A stretch of 64,000 nt of DNA from Gentiana macrophylla (GCA_026214975.1 CM047810.1:92024316-92088315), one strand, 5' to 3'. Shown: positions 48,029-59,485, numbered from the stretch's first letter. Program-made: numbers and translations. The notes: generated from the letters alone by a model not told the origin.

Positions 48029-48415
48029 CGAAGCAATTTAGCCCGTTTCCTTCAATTACCCGACCCAAACCCGTCTCTTAAAAAAAACTAAAAAACTCAC
48101 GGTCAAAGATTATATGTTGATGGCATTTATGTTCAAAATATACACATTTATTAGCAATAAAAAGCAAATAAATTCAAAATTACAAAACATCCACATTTTT
48201 ATGATGGCATCTATCTAATAGTCGCCCCTCCCCCTCCCCCCCCCCCCCCATAACATTGATTGATTCCTAAAATCAAGTATTTGCATTTATTCTCCTACAG
48301 TTTTAAAAAATGTGAAAAATTAAAATTGAAACCGATTCTGCGTATATACAAAAACCATCACCTACATCAATTCCATACTCATCGGAAAAAATACAAACAC
48401 CATCACATATAGACA

Positions 48416-48652
48416 GATTCCATACTCATCAGAAATCTTATGCCTTGAAAATCAATTATGTGGTAAGTTTTGCATTCTTTCAACTACACACCATTTATAT
48501 GCTAATTTGAATGATTATTTTATTACACAGTGGATTCCATACTCATCAGAAATCTTATGCCTTGAAAATCAATTCCGTGGTAAGTTTTGCATTCTTTCAA
48601 CTACACACCATTTATATGCTAATTTGAATGATTATTTTATTGCACAGTGGAT
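48416..48652. repeat. 117-bp tandem duplication
   Basis: The block beginning ATTCCATACTCATCAGAAAT occurs at 48417 and 48534. A degenerate third start lies near 48370. Confidence 0.85.
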
Positions 48653-48767
48653 TTTGAGCTATGTAATACACATTCAAAACAGATAAAAATATTCAGGATT
48701 ATATAGATAGAGTATATATTTTGAATTTATATACATCACATTACATTTATCCTAATCTATACTGGAT

Positions 48768-49625
48768 TGACCTATGCATTTTTAATTGTGGTTGCAGGCT
48801 TTGGTACTAATTTTTATATTCCATCAACCTTCAAAACAGGTACAAAACTCAAATTACTACACAAATAGTGTACACGTACATACTTCAGTTGCATTTTTTT
48901 ATTACCATGTGCATTATCATTTTTTCATTAAAAAAATTACACGGTCAGAAAGAAATATATAAAAAAAACAAACACAACTTATCATTTGAATGTGTATTAT
49001 CATTCAAATTTTTATTTTTGAGAATGCATATTAGTACCATTTGAATCAAAATTTGAATGCAATAGTGTACATGTACATATACTTCAGTTGCGTTTTTTTA
49101 TTACAATGTAGATTATCATTTCTTCAAATTACACGGTCAAAAAGAAATATATAAAAAACAAACACAACTTATCATTTACTCGAAATACATATCGTTGACT
49201 CCATGCATTTTTTTATTGTGGTTGCAAGCTTTAGTATTAATTTTATATTCCATCAACCTTCAAAACAGGTACAAAACTCAAATTACTACACAAATAGTGT
49301 ACATGTACATACTTCAGTTGCATTTTTTTTACCATGTGCATTATCATTTTTTCATAAAAAAAATTACACGGTCAGAAAGAAATATATGAAAAAACAAACA
49401 CAACTTATCATTTGAATGTGTATTATCATTCAAATTTTGATTTTTGAGAATGCATATTAGTACCATTTGAATCAAAATTTGAATGCAATAGTGTACATGT
49501 ACATATACTTCACTTGCATTTTTTTTTATTACAATGTAGATTATCATTTCTTCAAATTACACGGTCAAAAAGAAATATATAAAAAACAGACACAACTTAT
49601 CATCTACTCGAAATACATATCGTTA
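48768..49625. repeat. 428-bp tandem duplication
   Basis: The unit starting at TGACCTATGCATTTTT (48768) is repeated from 49196. Both contain CCATCAACCTTCAAAACAGG and, twice per unit, the ACACGGTCAGAAAGAAATAT-type block, so each unit is itself built from an older duplication. No gene. Confidence 0.88.
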
Positions 49626-49949
49626 TTTAATGTAGTGTATTTAATGTGTAATTTACATATCATTAAAATTTGGATGCATTTCATTTATTCATTTTGACCT
49701 ATTTATTCCACTAAAAAAATCCCACTAAAAAAAATTAATGCAATGTATGTAATGTGTGATTCACACAAATCATTATATAGACGTAATGTGTTTAATGTGT
49801 GATTTACAACCATTTAATGCGTGTATTTAATGCGTGATGTGCAGATCCAACCATTTGGACAGAAAAAAATCCCACTAAAGAATAATGTTTTATAAACAAA
49901 CCCTCATGTGCATGATGCACGGGTTATAAAAAAATCTGGAAACAATTCA
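49626..49949. other. AT-rich spacer with Helitron-like end
   Basis: Several TTTAATGTGTGATTTAC-type short repeats (49627-49850) precede CATGTGCATGATGCACGGGT at 49909-49928. The latter can fold as a short hairpin (GTGCATgATGCAC) and resembles plant Helitron 3' ends. No gene. Confidence 0.4.
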
Positions 49950-49951
49950 TC

Positions 49952-50845
49952 TTTCCCTAAAATCTCTCTACAATAATTATATCAACTTAAATTTGTTCAA
50001 ACTGGTAAAAAAAATATAAATGTCAATATGGTTTAAAAAACGGTCTTATTTAAAAAAAGAAAAGTTTAAACCATTAACTCTCAATATTTAATAAATTTAA
50101 AAAAAAAATACAAAATCAATGAATTTATTGCAAACCTGCTAATAAATTGCCATCTCATATTAAAAATTGTTTCCCTAAAATCTCTCTACAATAATTATAT
50201 CAACTTAAATTTGTTTAAACTGGTCAAATAAAATATAAATGTCAATATGGTTTAGAAAACGGTCTTATTTAAAAAATAAAAATAAAAACCATTAACTCTC
50301 AATATTTAATAAATTAAAAAAAAATACAAAATCAATGAATTTATTGCAAACCTGCTAATAAATTGCCATCTCATATAAAAAAAATCTTTCCCTAAAATCT
50401 CTATACAATAATTATATCAACTTTAATTTATTCAAACTGGTCAAATAAAATATAAATGTCAATATGGTTTTCAAAAAACGGTCTTATTTAAAAAAATAAA
50501 AAATAAAACCATTAACTCTCAATATTTAATAAATTAAAAAAAAAATACAAAATCAATGAATTTATTGCAAACCTGCTAATAAATTGCAATCTTATATAAA
50601 AAATTATTTCCATAAAATCTCTCTACAATAATTATATCAACTTTAATTTGTTCAAACTGGTCAAATAAAATATAAATGTCAATATGGTTTAGAAAACGGT
50701 CTTATTTAAAAAATAAAAATAAAAACCATTAACTCTCAATATTTAATAAATAAAAAAAATACAAAATCAATGAATTTATTGCAAACCTGCTAATAAATTG
50801 CCATGTCATATAAAAAAATCTTTCCCTGAAATCTCTCTTGAAAGA
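49952..50845. repeat. 217-bp tandem array, about four units
   Basis: Unit starts (TTCCCTAAAATCTCTCTACA or close) fall at about 49952, 50171, 50388, 50608 and a partial one at 50822. Each unit contains GTCAATATGGTTT, ACGGTCTTATTTAAAA and TTATTGCAAACCTGCTAATA. Low G+C. The number of units may be mis-assembled. Confidence 0.9.
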
Positions 50846-51409
50846 TCTTTTTAAAAAATGAAATATTTAAAAAAAAACCCCTTGATTTAATTAAATAAAA
50901 AACAGAATTAAAATACGGAATTAATAGAATTTATGTGCAATCCTCTAAAATATTTACACAATGATAGCATATTAATAGCATGTGATTTCATAATAATAGC
51001 ATATTAATAGCATTTATACTAAAATCAATTTAATGGTAAACCAAAAATGAAAGTCAACGTATTAGAAAAAATAAAAACCGATTCTTAAATAAAACCGGCA
51101 AATAAATCCGAAAAAAAAAACAAAAAATGCAAAATCAGTGAATTTATTGCAAAATCGAAAATCTCTCCCGGTCCCAAGCATTAAATCCGGAAAATCTGCC
51201 AGCAAATAAAAAAAAACCCGGAAAAAAAACAATAAATACAAAATCAAATAATTTATTGCAAAATCAAAATCTCTCACCAATTTAAATAAAAATTCGTCCC
51301 ACACGTAATAAAATCTGCCAGCAAATTAAAAAAACCAGGCATTAATAGCGTTTATATTCAAATCAATTTAAAATTGCCTCTTTAAAAAAACGTCAAACGT
51401 AAATTTAAA
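50846..51409. other. AT-rich spacer
   Basis: Short runs of A and CCGG-bearing repeats (AAATCTGCCAGCAAAT at about 51196 and 51308). The phrase AATCAATGAATTTATTGCAAA and variants echo the 217-bp array. No gene seen. Confidence 0.5.
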
Positions 51410-52625
51410 AATAGGGTAGAGTGGAATTGTGGATAGGGTATGATAGGTTGGGGTAGTGGGTAATGTAATGTATGGTAGTGTGGTGGATAAGATAGGGTAG
51501 AGTGGAATTGTGGATAGGGTGGGGTTGGGTGGTGGTGGTGGTGGGTAGGGTAGGGTTAGGGGTGGTGGGTAGGGTAGGGTAAGGGGTGGTGGGTAAGGTA
51601 TGGTAGGGTGAAGTGGTGGGTAAGGTAGGGTAGGTAGGGTAGAGTAGGGTAAGGTTGGTTGGGGTAGTGGGTAAGGTAAGGTAAGATGGTAGGGTAGCGT
51701 GCAGTGGTGGCTAAGGTAGGGTTGAGGAGGGTTGAGTAGGGTAGGATAGGTTGGGGTAGTGGGTAAGGTAAGGTATGGTGGTGTGATGGGTAAGATAGGG
51801 TATAGTGGAATGGTTGATAGGGTAGGGTTGAGTGGTGGGTACGGTAGGGTAGGGTGAGGTGGTGGGTAAGGTAAGGTTGGGAAGGGTTGAGAAGGGTAGG
51901 TTGGGGTAATGGGTAATGTAATGTATGGTAGTGTGGTGGATAAGATAGGGCAGAGAGTGGAATGGAGGATAGGGTGGGGTTGGGTGGTGGGTAAGGTGCG
52001 GTGGGGTGGTGGGTTGGGTTGGGTTGGGTAGTGAAGGGTGGGGTGGGGGAAGGTAGGGTGGTATGATGGGTAATGTCGGGTAGGGTTGGGGTAGATGAAA
52101 GTGGAGTAGAGTGGGTAATGGGTATGGTAGGTAGAATGTCGAGGGTAAGATATCCGATGCATCGGGTAGGGTAGGATAGGGTGGTGGGTAGAGGCGGTGT
52201 GTGGGATGGTGGTAGGGTAGGGTAGGGTGAAGTGGTGGGTAAGGTAGGGTCGGGAGGGTTGAGCAGGTAGGATAGGTTGGGGTAGTGGGTAAGGTAATGT
52301 ATGGTGGTGTGGTGGGTAAGATAGGGTAAAGTGGAATGGTGGATAGGGTAGGGTTGGGTGGTGATAGGGTACGGTGGGGTGGTGGGTTGGGTAGGATAGA
52401 GAAGGATGGGGTGGTGGGAAGGTAGGGTGGTATGATGAGTAAGGTAGGGTAGAGGTGGATGAAATGGAGTATAGTAGATAATTAGTAAGGTGGGTAGGAT
52501 GTCGAGGGTATGATATAGTGATATCGGGTAGGGTAGGATATGGCGGTGGGTAGGGAATGATAGCGGTGGGTAGGCGGGGTGGGAAGAGAGGTAGGGTGCA
52601 ATGGAGTATGACGTAGGACTACCCA
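51410..52625 (+). repeat. G-rich GGGTAGGGTA-type minisatellite
   Basis: About 1.2 kb dominated by GGTA/GGGTAGGG/GGTGGTGGGTA words, strongly G-rich on the plus strand with almost no C runs. Longer phrases recur at higher order (GTGGAATTGTGGATAGGGT and variants at 51431, 51503, 51808 and 52330; GGTTGGGGTAGTGGGTAA at 51448, 51657, 51749 and 52275). Long antisense ORFs rich in Pro, Thr, Tyr and Ser are by-products of the repeat. It is not the plant telomere repeat TTTAGGG. Confidence 0.92.
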
Positions 52626-52684
52626 CCCTTTTATCTGAAGGTAATCACATTGTTATACGTCCCTCTGCAATGCACGGTTTATAT

Positions 52685-52686
<2 letters not shown>

Positions 52687-52733
<47 letters not shown>
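52687..52733. repeat. (AT)n microsatellite
   Basis: About 45 bases of AT repeat between the TGCAATGCACGGTTTATATT end at 52667 and module copy 2. Confidence 0.9.
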
Positions 52734-52736
<3 letters not shown>

Positions 52737-53715
52737 TCTACTATCCTCTACTAGTATCCTACTATATATAATAAGAAAGAAGTGTGTTAAGGAGTGTAAC
52801 AAGTGTAATTTTTTCATTGGCTCTTTTTTTTTTTTTTACTGCTCATCACTGGCCCAAAATATAATTTTTATTTGTTTATTGTTCATCGCCCAAATTTATT
52901 TTTTTATTTTATTTTAGAAGAAGTGTTTGATTAAATTGTTTCATTTTGGATGACTCAATTGTATCACCTTTTAATGTGCAAATATATGTAGCAAAGGTAT
53001 AACTATTTTCAAAATATAAAGCCACGATCTTTGTATCATACCAAAAAAATTGTGTTTGACGTTTACATGAAATATTATAAATTTCTTAAAATAAATTCAT
53101 TTTATAAAAAAACATATCGTTTGTACACGGAGATATGACTTATTTCAATATATAAGACCACGACATGTTGCCTATACGATCTTTATATCATGCCAAAAAA
53201 AAATTGGGTTTGACGATTACATGAAATATTAAATTTCGTGAAATGAATTTTTTTTCGTAAAAAAACATATCGTTTATATAAAATATTAAATATCCTAGGA
53301 AAAAAATATTCCGGCCACAAATATTGTTAAACTGACTATAGTGTATTGTTGATTTAATTTCTATGAAAATTCGAATTGTGTATTTGACCATGGCCGTTAA
53401 AATTAGCTTAGATCCGGAATATAAAAAAGGGTTCGTGAGAGTGTCGAAAAGTGTCGATTTTGTGTCGTGGAGTATTGATGAGATGTTAGATTTTAATTAA
53501 AATTTTAATTAATATTCATTTCATCAACCGACACATTGTTGGATATGGTGTCGGGGTGTATCGGGCGTGCGTGTCGTGTCGTGTTTTTGGTAGAACACGT
53601 GTTGTTGCAAAGAATGTCGAAGATAGCTTCCTTTTCGGTTAAAATAGATTTAGGTAGAAATTAACAAAAATTGTTCAAAGAGTCAGTGTCGAAAAGTATC
53701 CATACGATGTCGAAA
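52737..53715 (+). mobile_element. Helitron-like AT-rich module, copy 2 (3' truncated)
   Basis: Same order of blocks as copy 1, from ATCCTACTATATATAATAAG through GACTCAATTGTATC and ACATATCGTTTGTACACGG to the TGTCG-rich part. Similarity ends near CCATACGATGTCGAAAAG at 53715, where copies 1 and 3 continue. Confidence 0.45.
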
Positions 53716-54214
53716 AGAATTTGGCGAATCGAGAATAAAAGATGAGCGGAGCTCGGTACCATTTAATAGACTCTGTTTAGGCATGTGACCTCTCGACTTA
53801 AGAAATCAAAATATTTTTGTCCATGTAAAGCAATATGATGAAATTTATCTAGGTTATGTAAATTAAGGGTACAGACTTTCTTTGGATAAAGTGATTATTT
53901 TTGTATGATAGAAGATGATTGATCTCGTTATGTTTGTATGTATGCTATGCCTTAGAAATTTTAGATTGCTGTTTTATGTGCTCAAAGTATTGAGTTGTTT
54001 ATTTTGGACAAATTACTTTGTTCAGGTTTAATAACGTCAAACAAGTAAAACCGTATACCATGGGCACACTGTTACATCATTTATTATAGTATATTGTTAC
54101 ATCTCTGGCTTGAAACCAAAAATCCAATTCATTAACGATGCATACACACGTTAAATTGCATTGTATATTTACAATCTGGAACGTCGGGAGTGCGGAGCAC
54201 GGGTACCTCTTTTC
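53716..54214. other. Unrelated AT-rich DNA between modules
   Basis: No ORF of note and no similarity to other parts of the window that I can see. It ends in a GGAGTGCGGAGCACGGGTAC string (54188-54207) like the G+C-rich ends of the Helitron-like modules. Confidence 0.4.
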
Positions 54215-55140
54215 CAAGTACTAATAATAAGCTTGACACATGTTCTTTTTTAATTGGCTCTTCTATTTTTTTTTTACTATTCATGTGCTTGGCCCAATCC
54301 AGCAGCAAAGGAAATGTATATTTGGACTTTATAGATCAGCCCATCCTTTTTACCCTTTCAAGATATAAGGTCACGACATGTTGCCTACACGATCTTTATA
54401 TCATTCCAAAAAAAAATTGGGTTTGAAGATTACATGAAATATTAAATTTCTTGAAATTAAATTTTTTTTCGTGAAAAAGCATATCGTTTATATAAAATAT
54501 TAGATATCCTGAAAAAAAATTATTTCGTCCACAAATATTGTTAAACTGGCTATAGTGTATTGTTGATTTAATTTCTATGGAAATTCGAATTGTGTATTTT
54601 ACCATGGTCGTTAAAATTAGCCTAAATCTGAGAATACAAAAAAAGGGTTCAGTAGTGTCGAAAGGTGTCGATTTTGTGTCATGGAGTGTTGACAGTGTGT
54701 TAGATTTTAATTTATATTTTAATTAATATTCATTTCATCAACCGACACCTGTTGGATATGGCGTCGGGGTATATCGGAGCGTGTCGTGTCGTGTTTTTGG
54801 TAGAACACGTGTTGTTGCAAATAATGTCGAAGATAGCTTCATTTTTTCGGTTAAAATAGATTTAAGTAGAAATTGAAAAAAAAAATTGTTCAGTAGTGTC
54901 GAAAAGTATCCATACGATGTCGGGATGTGTCGAAAATGTGTCGGATATTCATTTCATCAACCGACACGTGCCGGACATGCCATCGTAATGTATCAGAGCG
55001 TATCATGTCGTGTTGGTTGTCGAACACGTATCGTATCCCTTTTTATAGTTTACTCGGGTTTATTATTTCAGTCCTCTATGATTATTATATTTGCTAATTC
55101 ACTTTTGATTTTCACATTTCGGTGATTATAAAAATAAACC
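54215..55140 (+). mobile_element. Helitron-like AT-rich module, copy 3 (internally shortened)
   Basis: Starts CCAAGTACTAATAATAAGCT, lacks part of the first third of copy 1, then follows it closely from AAGGTCACGACATGTTGCC (54368) to the shared end ACATTTCGGTGATTATAAAA (55116). Confidence 0.45.
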
Positions 55141-55299
55141 GGAGCACGTATCGTATCCCTTTAAGAGTATATTCAGTGTTTTAACTGAACGAATCAGAAA
55201 CTCAATCGGGGCTTGTTCATATTTAATTAATGTTATTTGATCATGAGTTAAGGTTTAAAATTCAAAACATAGCTTAAAACATCATTATATAAAAATCTG

Positions 55300-55630
55300 G
55301 GGCAATGCGTGCGCATTACTCTGGAATGCGTACGCATTCCTGCTACTGAAAACTGCTGAAAACTCTCTGTTCAAGCAATGTGTGCGTATTGTGCTCAATG
55401 CGTACGCATCCCAAGACCAGAAACTATTCTAAACTTTCTGTTTGATCAATGCGTGCGCATTCTTATGAATGCGTACGCATCCCTCAGCCAGAAAGCATCA
55501 TGTATGACTCTGAACCAACAATGCGTGCGCATTCCCTTAAATGCGTACGCATTGATCCTGCTGTGACTAACCTGGGCAATCCTGTAACAGGAATGTGTGT
55601 GCATTGCTGGGCAATGCGTACGCATCCTAC
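55300..55630. repeat. Paired-palindrome minisatellite (ATGCGTACGCAT)
   Basis: Five units of about 70 bp, each with an ATGCGTGCGCAT-like palindrome followed 6-10 bases later by a perfect ATGCGTACGCAT (second members near 55326, 55400, 55468, 55540 and 55614). The spacer is AAACT/CTGAAA-like and variable. In units 1 and 5 the first member carries small changes. Possibly part of an LTR. Confidence 0.85.
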
Positions 55631-56469
55631 GCAGAAAAAGCCCTAAAACCTGTTTTTCAACCCTTAATGATCTCTACTCGATTCCAAACATCTTCTACGC
55701 TAAATATAGCAGAAAAACAGCATAAAAATATAATTTTAAAGATCCTAAACAATCCTTAATCTTCAAACATCATCTAAGCTTAAATTTGACACTATAAGCA
55801 TCAAAGCATGATCTAATCTACTCTAAACCATAATTAGATTGTAGGAAGAGCTTCTTACCTTTTAAGCAGCTAAATCCAAGTCCAAACTCAGAAAAACAAC
55901 AGCTAAAACCGTCCCTTCTCTGCAGAAAATATGTGTGATAAATCCAAACTTAGATTAGATTCAATCACACGCTTGTAAACGATAAAAACTATGAATTGAT
56001 GAGTTTGAATCCATCAAACTCGAAGAAGAATGGGGATTAGGGTTTACACATACCTTAACAAAGCTTCAACTTTCTGCAATCAAACCGTTGCCTTCTTCAC
56101 AACGATTCCGGTGCTCGACTCTGATCTGAAAACCGTCAAAGATTGAACAACTGATGAAAATTCCCTCAGCCCTATCCCTTGCTCTTACACGCAGAAGGTG
56201 AATTTGGAGGTGGAAAAATCTGATTAAAAGGTTAAGGACTGATTAGGTTGATTTTCCCTTAAATAGGAAAAATCCCATAATTACCTAATTTCAATGATTT
56301 TCCTTAATCACCCTTAATAAATCAGATTTTCTTCCTTAAATATATACATATATCTCGAAATTATGTATATAATTACCAAAATAATTAAACTCCGAATAAA
56401 AGGAACCGAACCCAATATTTCGTTTTCGCAAAATGACACGTCTGCCCTTTCCCGAAAATCGGACTATTA
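55631..56469. other. Unassigned DNA, LTR-like
   Basis: No gene. Phrases such as AGGGTTTACACATACCTTAA (56041) and AAAATGACACGTCTGCCC (56431) resemble the LTR and intergenic sequence common near plant gypsy elements. The element cannot be defined from one copy. Confidence 0.3.
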
Positions 56470-58117
56470 TAGAATCAGTTGAGGTACCTCCAACTGTGCA
56501 CCTCCAAGATAGAGGATAGCAAACTGAACCAGAATCAACTGATATTCGCCACAAATTTGCTCAACTGACTACTGGCATATCAAATGAGGCTTTTGAAAAG
56601 GCAGCAGATCTGTTGGCTGAGGAACTGGAACAACAAGCAATGCATCTCAGATCTATGACTATGGCATTTAAAGATGAAAGCCGCTCCATAGAGAAAAGAT
56701 TTCAGGCTGTTGTTGAGTACATTGATGCACAAAATATTGTTGTGCAAAGGCAAGGTGACTTGATGAGACAGTTAAACATAAATATCACCAACAATCTTGC
56801 AGGTCTCAGATAGCATGTCTCTCGGAAAATGATTCGATGGAATTGGCCTTCGGCACCAGATTTTGAAGTGTAACTGAGAAGTTGACTCATCATGACAAAA
56901 GATTCACATCTATTGAATCCAAATTGGATACTTTGATTGGTACAGCTGAAGCTACAAACAATATCTTACTACAACAAAAGGATGATGCTACCAAAAAGGG
57001 GGAAAGAAATGATAAGCCTGAAGAAGGATCAATAGTTAGACCCCCAAATTTTATTGAGGAGCGACTAAGAGCAAGGGACGAGAAGGCGAGAATCGAAATA
57101 AAAAAGTGAAGAACAAACTAAAGAAAGCTAGAGAGGAAAGGGAAAAAAGCCTCAAATGAACCTTGCATAGGATTTCCTCATCCTATCCAGAGAAGAGACG
57201 ATGATAGAGATAGATCAGGAAGACAGCAAAGACCTGGATCTAGTCAGCAAAATGGATCAGCAAGCCAACACAGATTTAGCACCAGCAGAGGTAACACCAG
57301 CAGAGGTAGCAGCAGCACCAGATATGCTGGTGAGAAAAGAACATTTACTACTCACAGAAATAGGGAAGAATATGATGCTGAAGTACTTGATAATGTAAGA
57401 GAGTTCTTCAAAGTCCAAGACGGTCTGTATCCAAATCAAACGCAAGATGAAGCATGGGCAGACTGGCTAAGCTATAAGGATGAGAAGATGAGAACTGATA
57501 TGGTCAAAATTTACAATGATGTTAAGAGACATCATTCATTTTTAAAGCAAAATACTGGATCCAACTCAACCAACAGACCAAGTTCAGCCATACCCCTCTC
57601 TGCAAAAGGACCAGAAGATTTACCCAGTGAACAACAAGAAGATTTCAACTACATGGTAAAATTCTTCAACCCTATGGGGAGAATGAACCGACAAGAACAA
57701 TGGGTCTGCATTCAAGAATCTCAAGTTTGTTGACTCACACATTGATGAAGCTAGGGATAGACTTGAGAAATACTTTGAAGAACCAAGGGCAAATGAGACT
57801 ATGCCTGATTTTCACAGACTCTTTGGCAAGAGGATATTTCATGGAGTCTCTGAGTACACTGCTATGGCATACTGGAGTGGAAGTTTCCAGAAATCGAATG
57901 GAAAGATATAGAGGAGATCCAGACCACAAAGTTCAAGAGGAAGCAGAATTAAGTAAAATGTAGTTGTAGCACTCTGAATCTGCTTTGAACTTACAATCTT
58001 TTTGCCCTTTATGGATGAATAAAATTTCTGAGTTTTATTCTGTTGATTATGATGAAATTTTTTGTATACTTATGTTCAGGCTTATGAGGGTTTTGACATC
58101 ATCAAAAAAAGGAAAAT
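56470..58117 (+). pseudogene. Element E extra ORF, C-terminal part
   Basis: Aligns with element B from about 20530 on: the coiled-coil segment (EKAADLLAEELEQQAMHLRS), the internal polypurine copy at 56993-57005 (ATKKGE) and the C-terminal domain (EDLPSEQQEDFNYMVKFFNP, 57628-57690). Stops at 56812 and 57107 and frame slips near 56820 and 57175 break it. The purine tract before the LTR is degenerate (AAAAAAAGGAAAA, 58104-58116). Confidence 0.8.
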
Positions 58118-59485
58118 TGTTAGGAACATTGTATTATGTTTTGATGATGGTCATACTAGCTGTTATAGCAAGCCTGAAATAAGTTAGAATTTTCTGTATA
58201 AGATTTACTTAGAGTCGACATGTTGTATAAGTTGAGTCGGACAAGTATTGTACTAGTTGGTAGGATGGCAAAATAAAGCAGAAATCCGCAGAGTGAAGCC
58301 CACCAAGTACAAATGAGAGAAGCATAAAGACTTTTATGGTCGACTTATAACCAAGAAAGTTTTTGATGACCTTGGATAAGTCAAGTTATAATTCAAATGA
58401 TGGAATACAATGTCAAATATGATGTACACTAATCTCACCCGAATTAAGGATCAGTGCAGTACTAGAAGTACATAAAAGATCAAGGAAGATGACAAACTGG
58501 CAGAGTGAACTGACTATCGGCTGAGTAATAACAATACAGTGAAGAAATTACCAAACAGCCAAGTCAGAAGGATCACTTAACCGTTCAAGGAACAGTCAAG
58601 TAAACTTTACATGTTCAGATTTCATACTATGAAGATCAAGCATTAAATGCACAATCAATTGAGGATCAATCAAGGACGGATTTTCTGATAGACGTTTCGA
58701 AGAAATATGATCACTGAAATCAAGGAGAATATAATTAAGGGGGAATCAAGAATTGAATCAAGGATTATTCTCCACATTAAATAGCCAACGGACGGAAATT
58801 CAAATCAAGGATTATCAAGGCTATAAATAGAAGGCATTTGTGTAAAAGAAAAACAGGATTGAATCGATAAAGAAAAAGTTGAAACTCTGAAAAGCCTTCT
58901 ATCTGCACTTAAAGGAAATATCTAAAGATCAACACAACAAACATAACTCAAATTTCACATCAAGCATCGAGATTGATCACAGTGCTCGTGAATCCAATTC
59001 ACATCAAGCTGAAGCAATTGAATCGAGAGGAATCGAGAAGGAGTTGCAACCTTTGTGATAGGCGCTTTGAAAGATTTGTTCTCGAGGCGATGATAGAGAC
59101 TCGAGTCACCAAGCTTTTGAAGCCAAGGAGTGATAGTCTTGCAGATTGTTAAGCTTGTGTAGCCAAGGACAATCGTGCTATTGTATATGTGAAAACAATA
59201 GTGAATTCCTCCAATCATCACAGAAGAAGAGTGGATTAAGGGATTACACCACCCTGAACCACTATAAACCTTTGTGTCTATTTACTTTCAGCAATTTACT
59301 TTACAGCACTTTATTTTCATTGCATACTCTATATCTGTGATTGCATAATCTACTTTGAACCAACATTTAAGGAAGGGACTTATCCGCTGCCCAAAAGCTT
59401 TTAAATATAAGAAAAGTTTTTGAAACTCCACTATAGTCATTCACCCCCCCTCTGACTATTGTTTTACCCTTCTCTGGGACCAACA
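58118..59485 (+). repeat. 3' LTR of element E (1368 bp)
   Basis: TGTTAGGAAC to GGGACCAACA. TATA box at 58822-58830. It shares GAGTTGCAACC and the AGCTTTTRAAGCCAAGG phrase with the D LTR but not with A or B, so D and E belong to one subfamily. The stretch 58190-59120 carries many CAG/CTG-to-CG changes. Confidence 0.88.

Noticed and set aside
49952..50845. CRISPR array
   Set aside because: Units are 217 bp, head to tail without spacers, in a plant nuclear context.
51410..52625. Interstitial telomere repeat
   Set aside because: The unit is GGGTA/GGTGGGTA, not TTTAGGG, and has irregular higher-order phrases.
51368..52626. Long minus-strand ORFs (264 and 356 codons) rich in Pro, Thr, Tyr and Ser
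   Set aside because: They are the complement of the G-rich minisatellite, overlap in two frames and have no domain or start context.
9698..59485. B and E as one element with a common pair of LTRs
   Set aside because: B has its own 3' LTR and a matching GGACC duplication, so E is separate.
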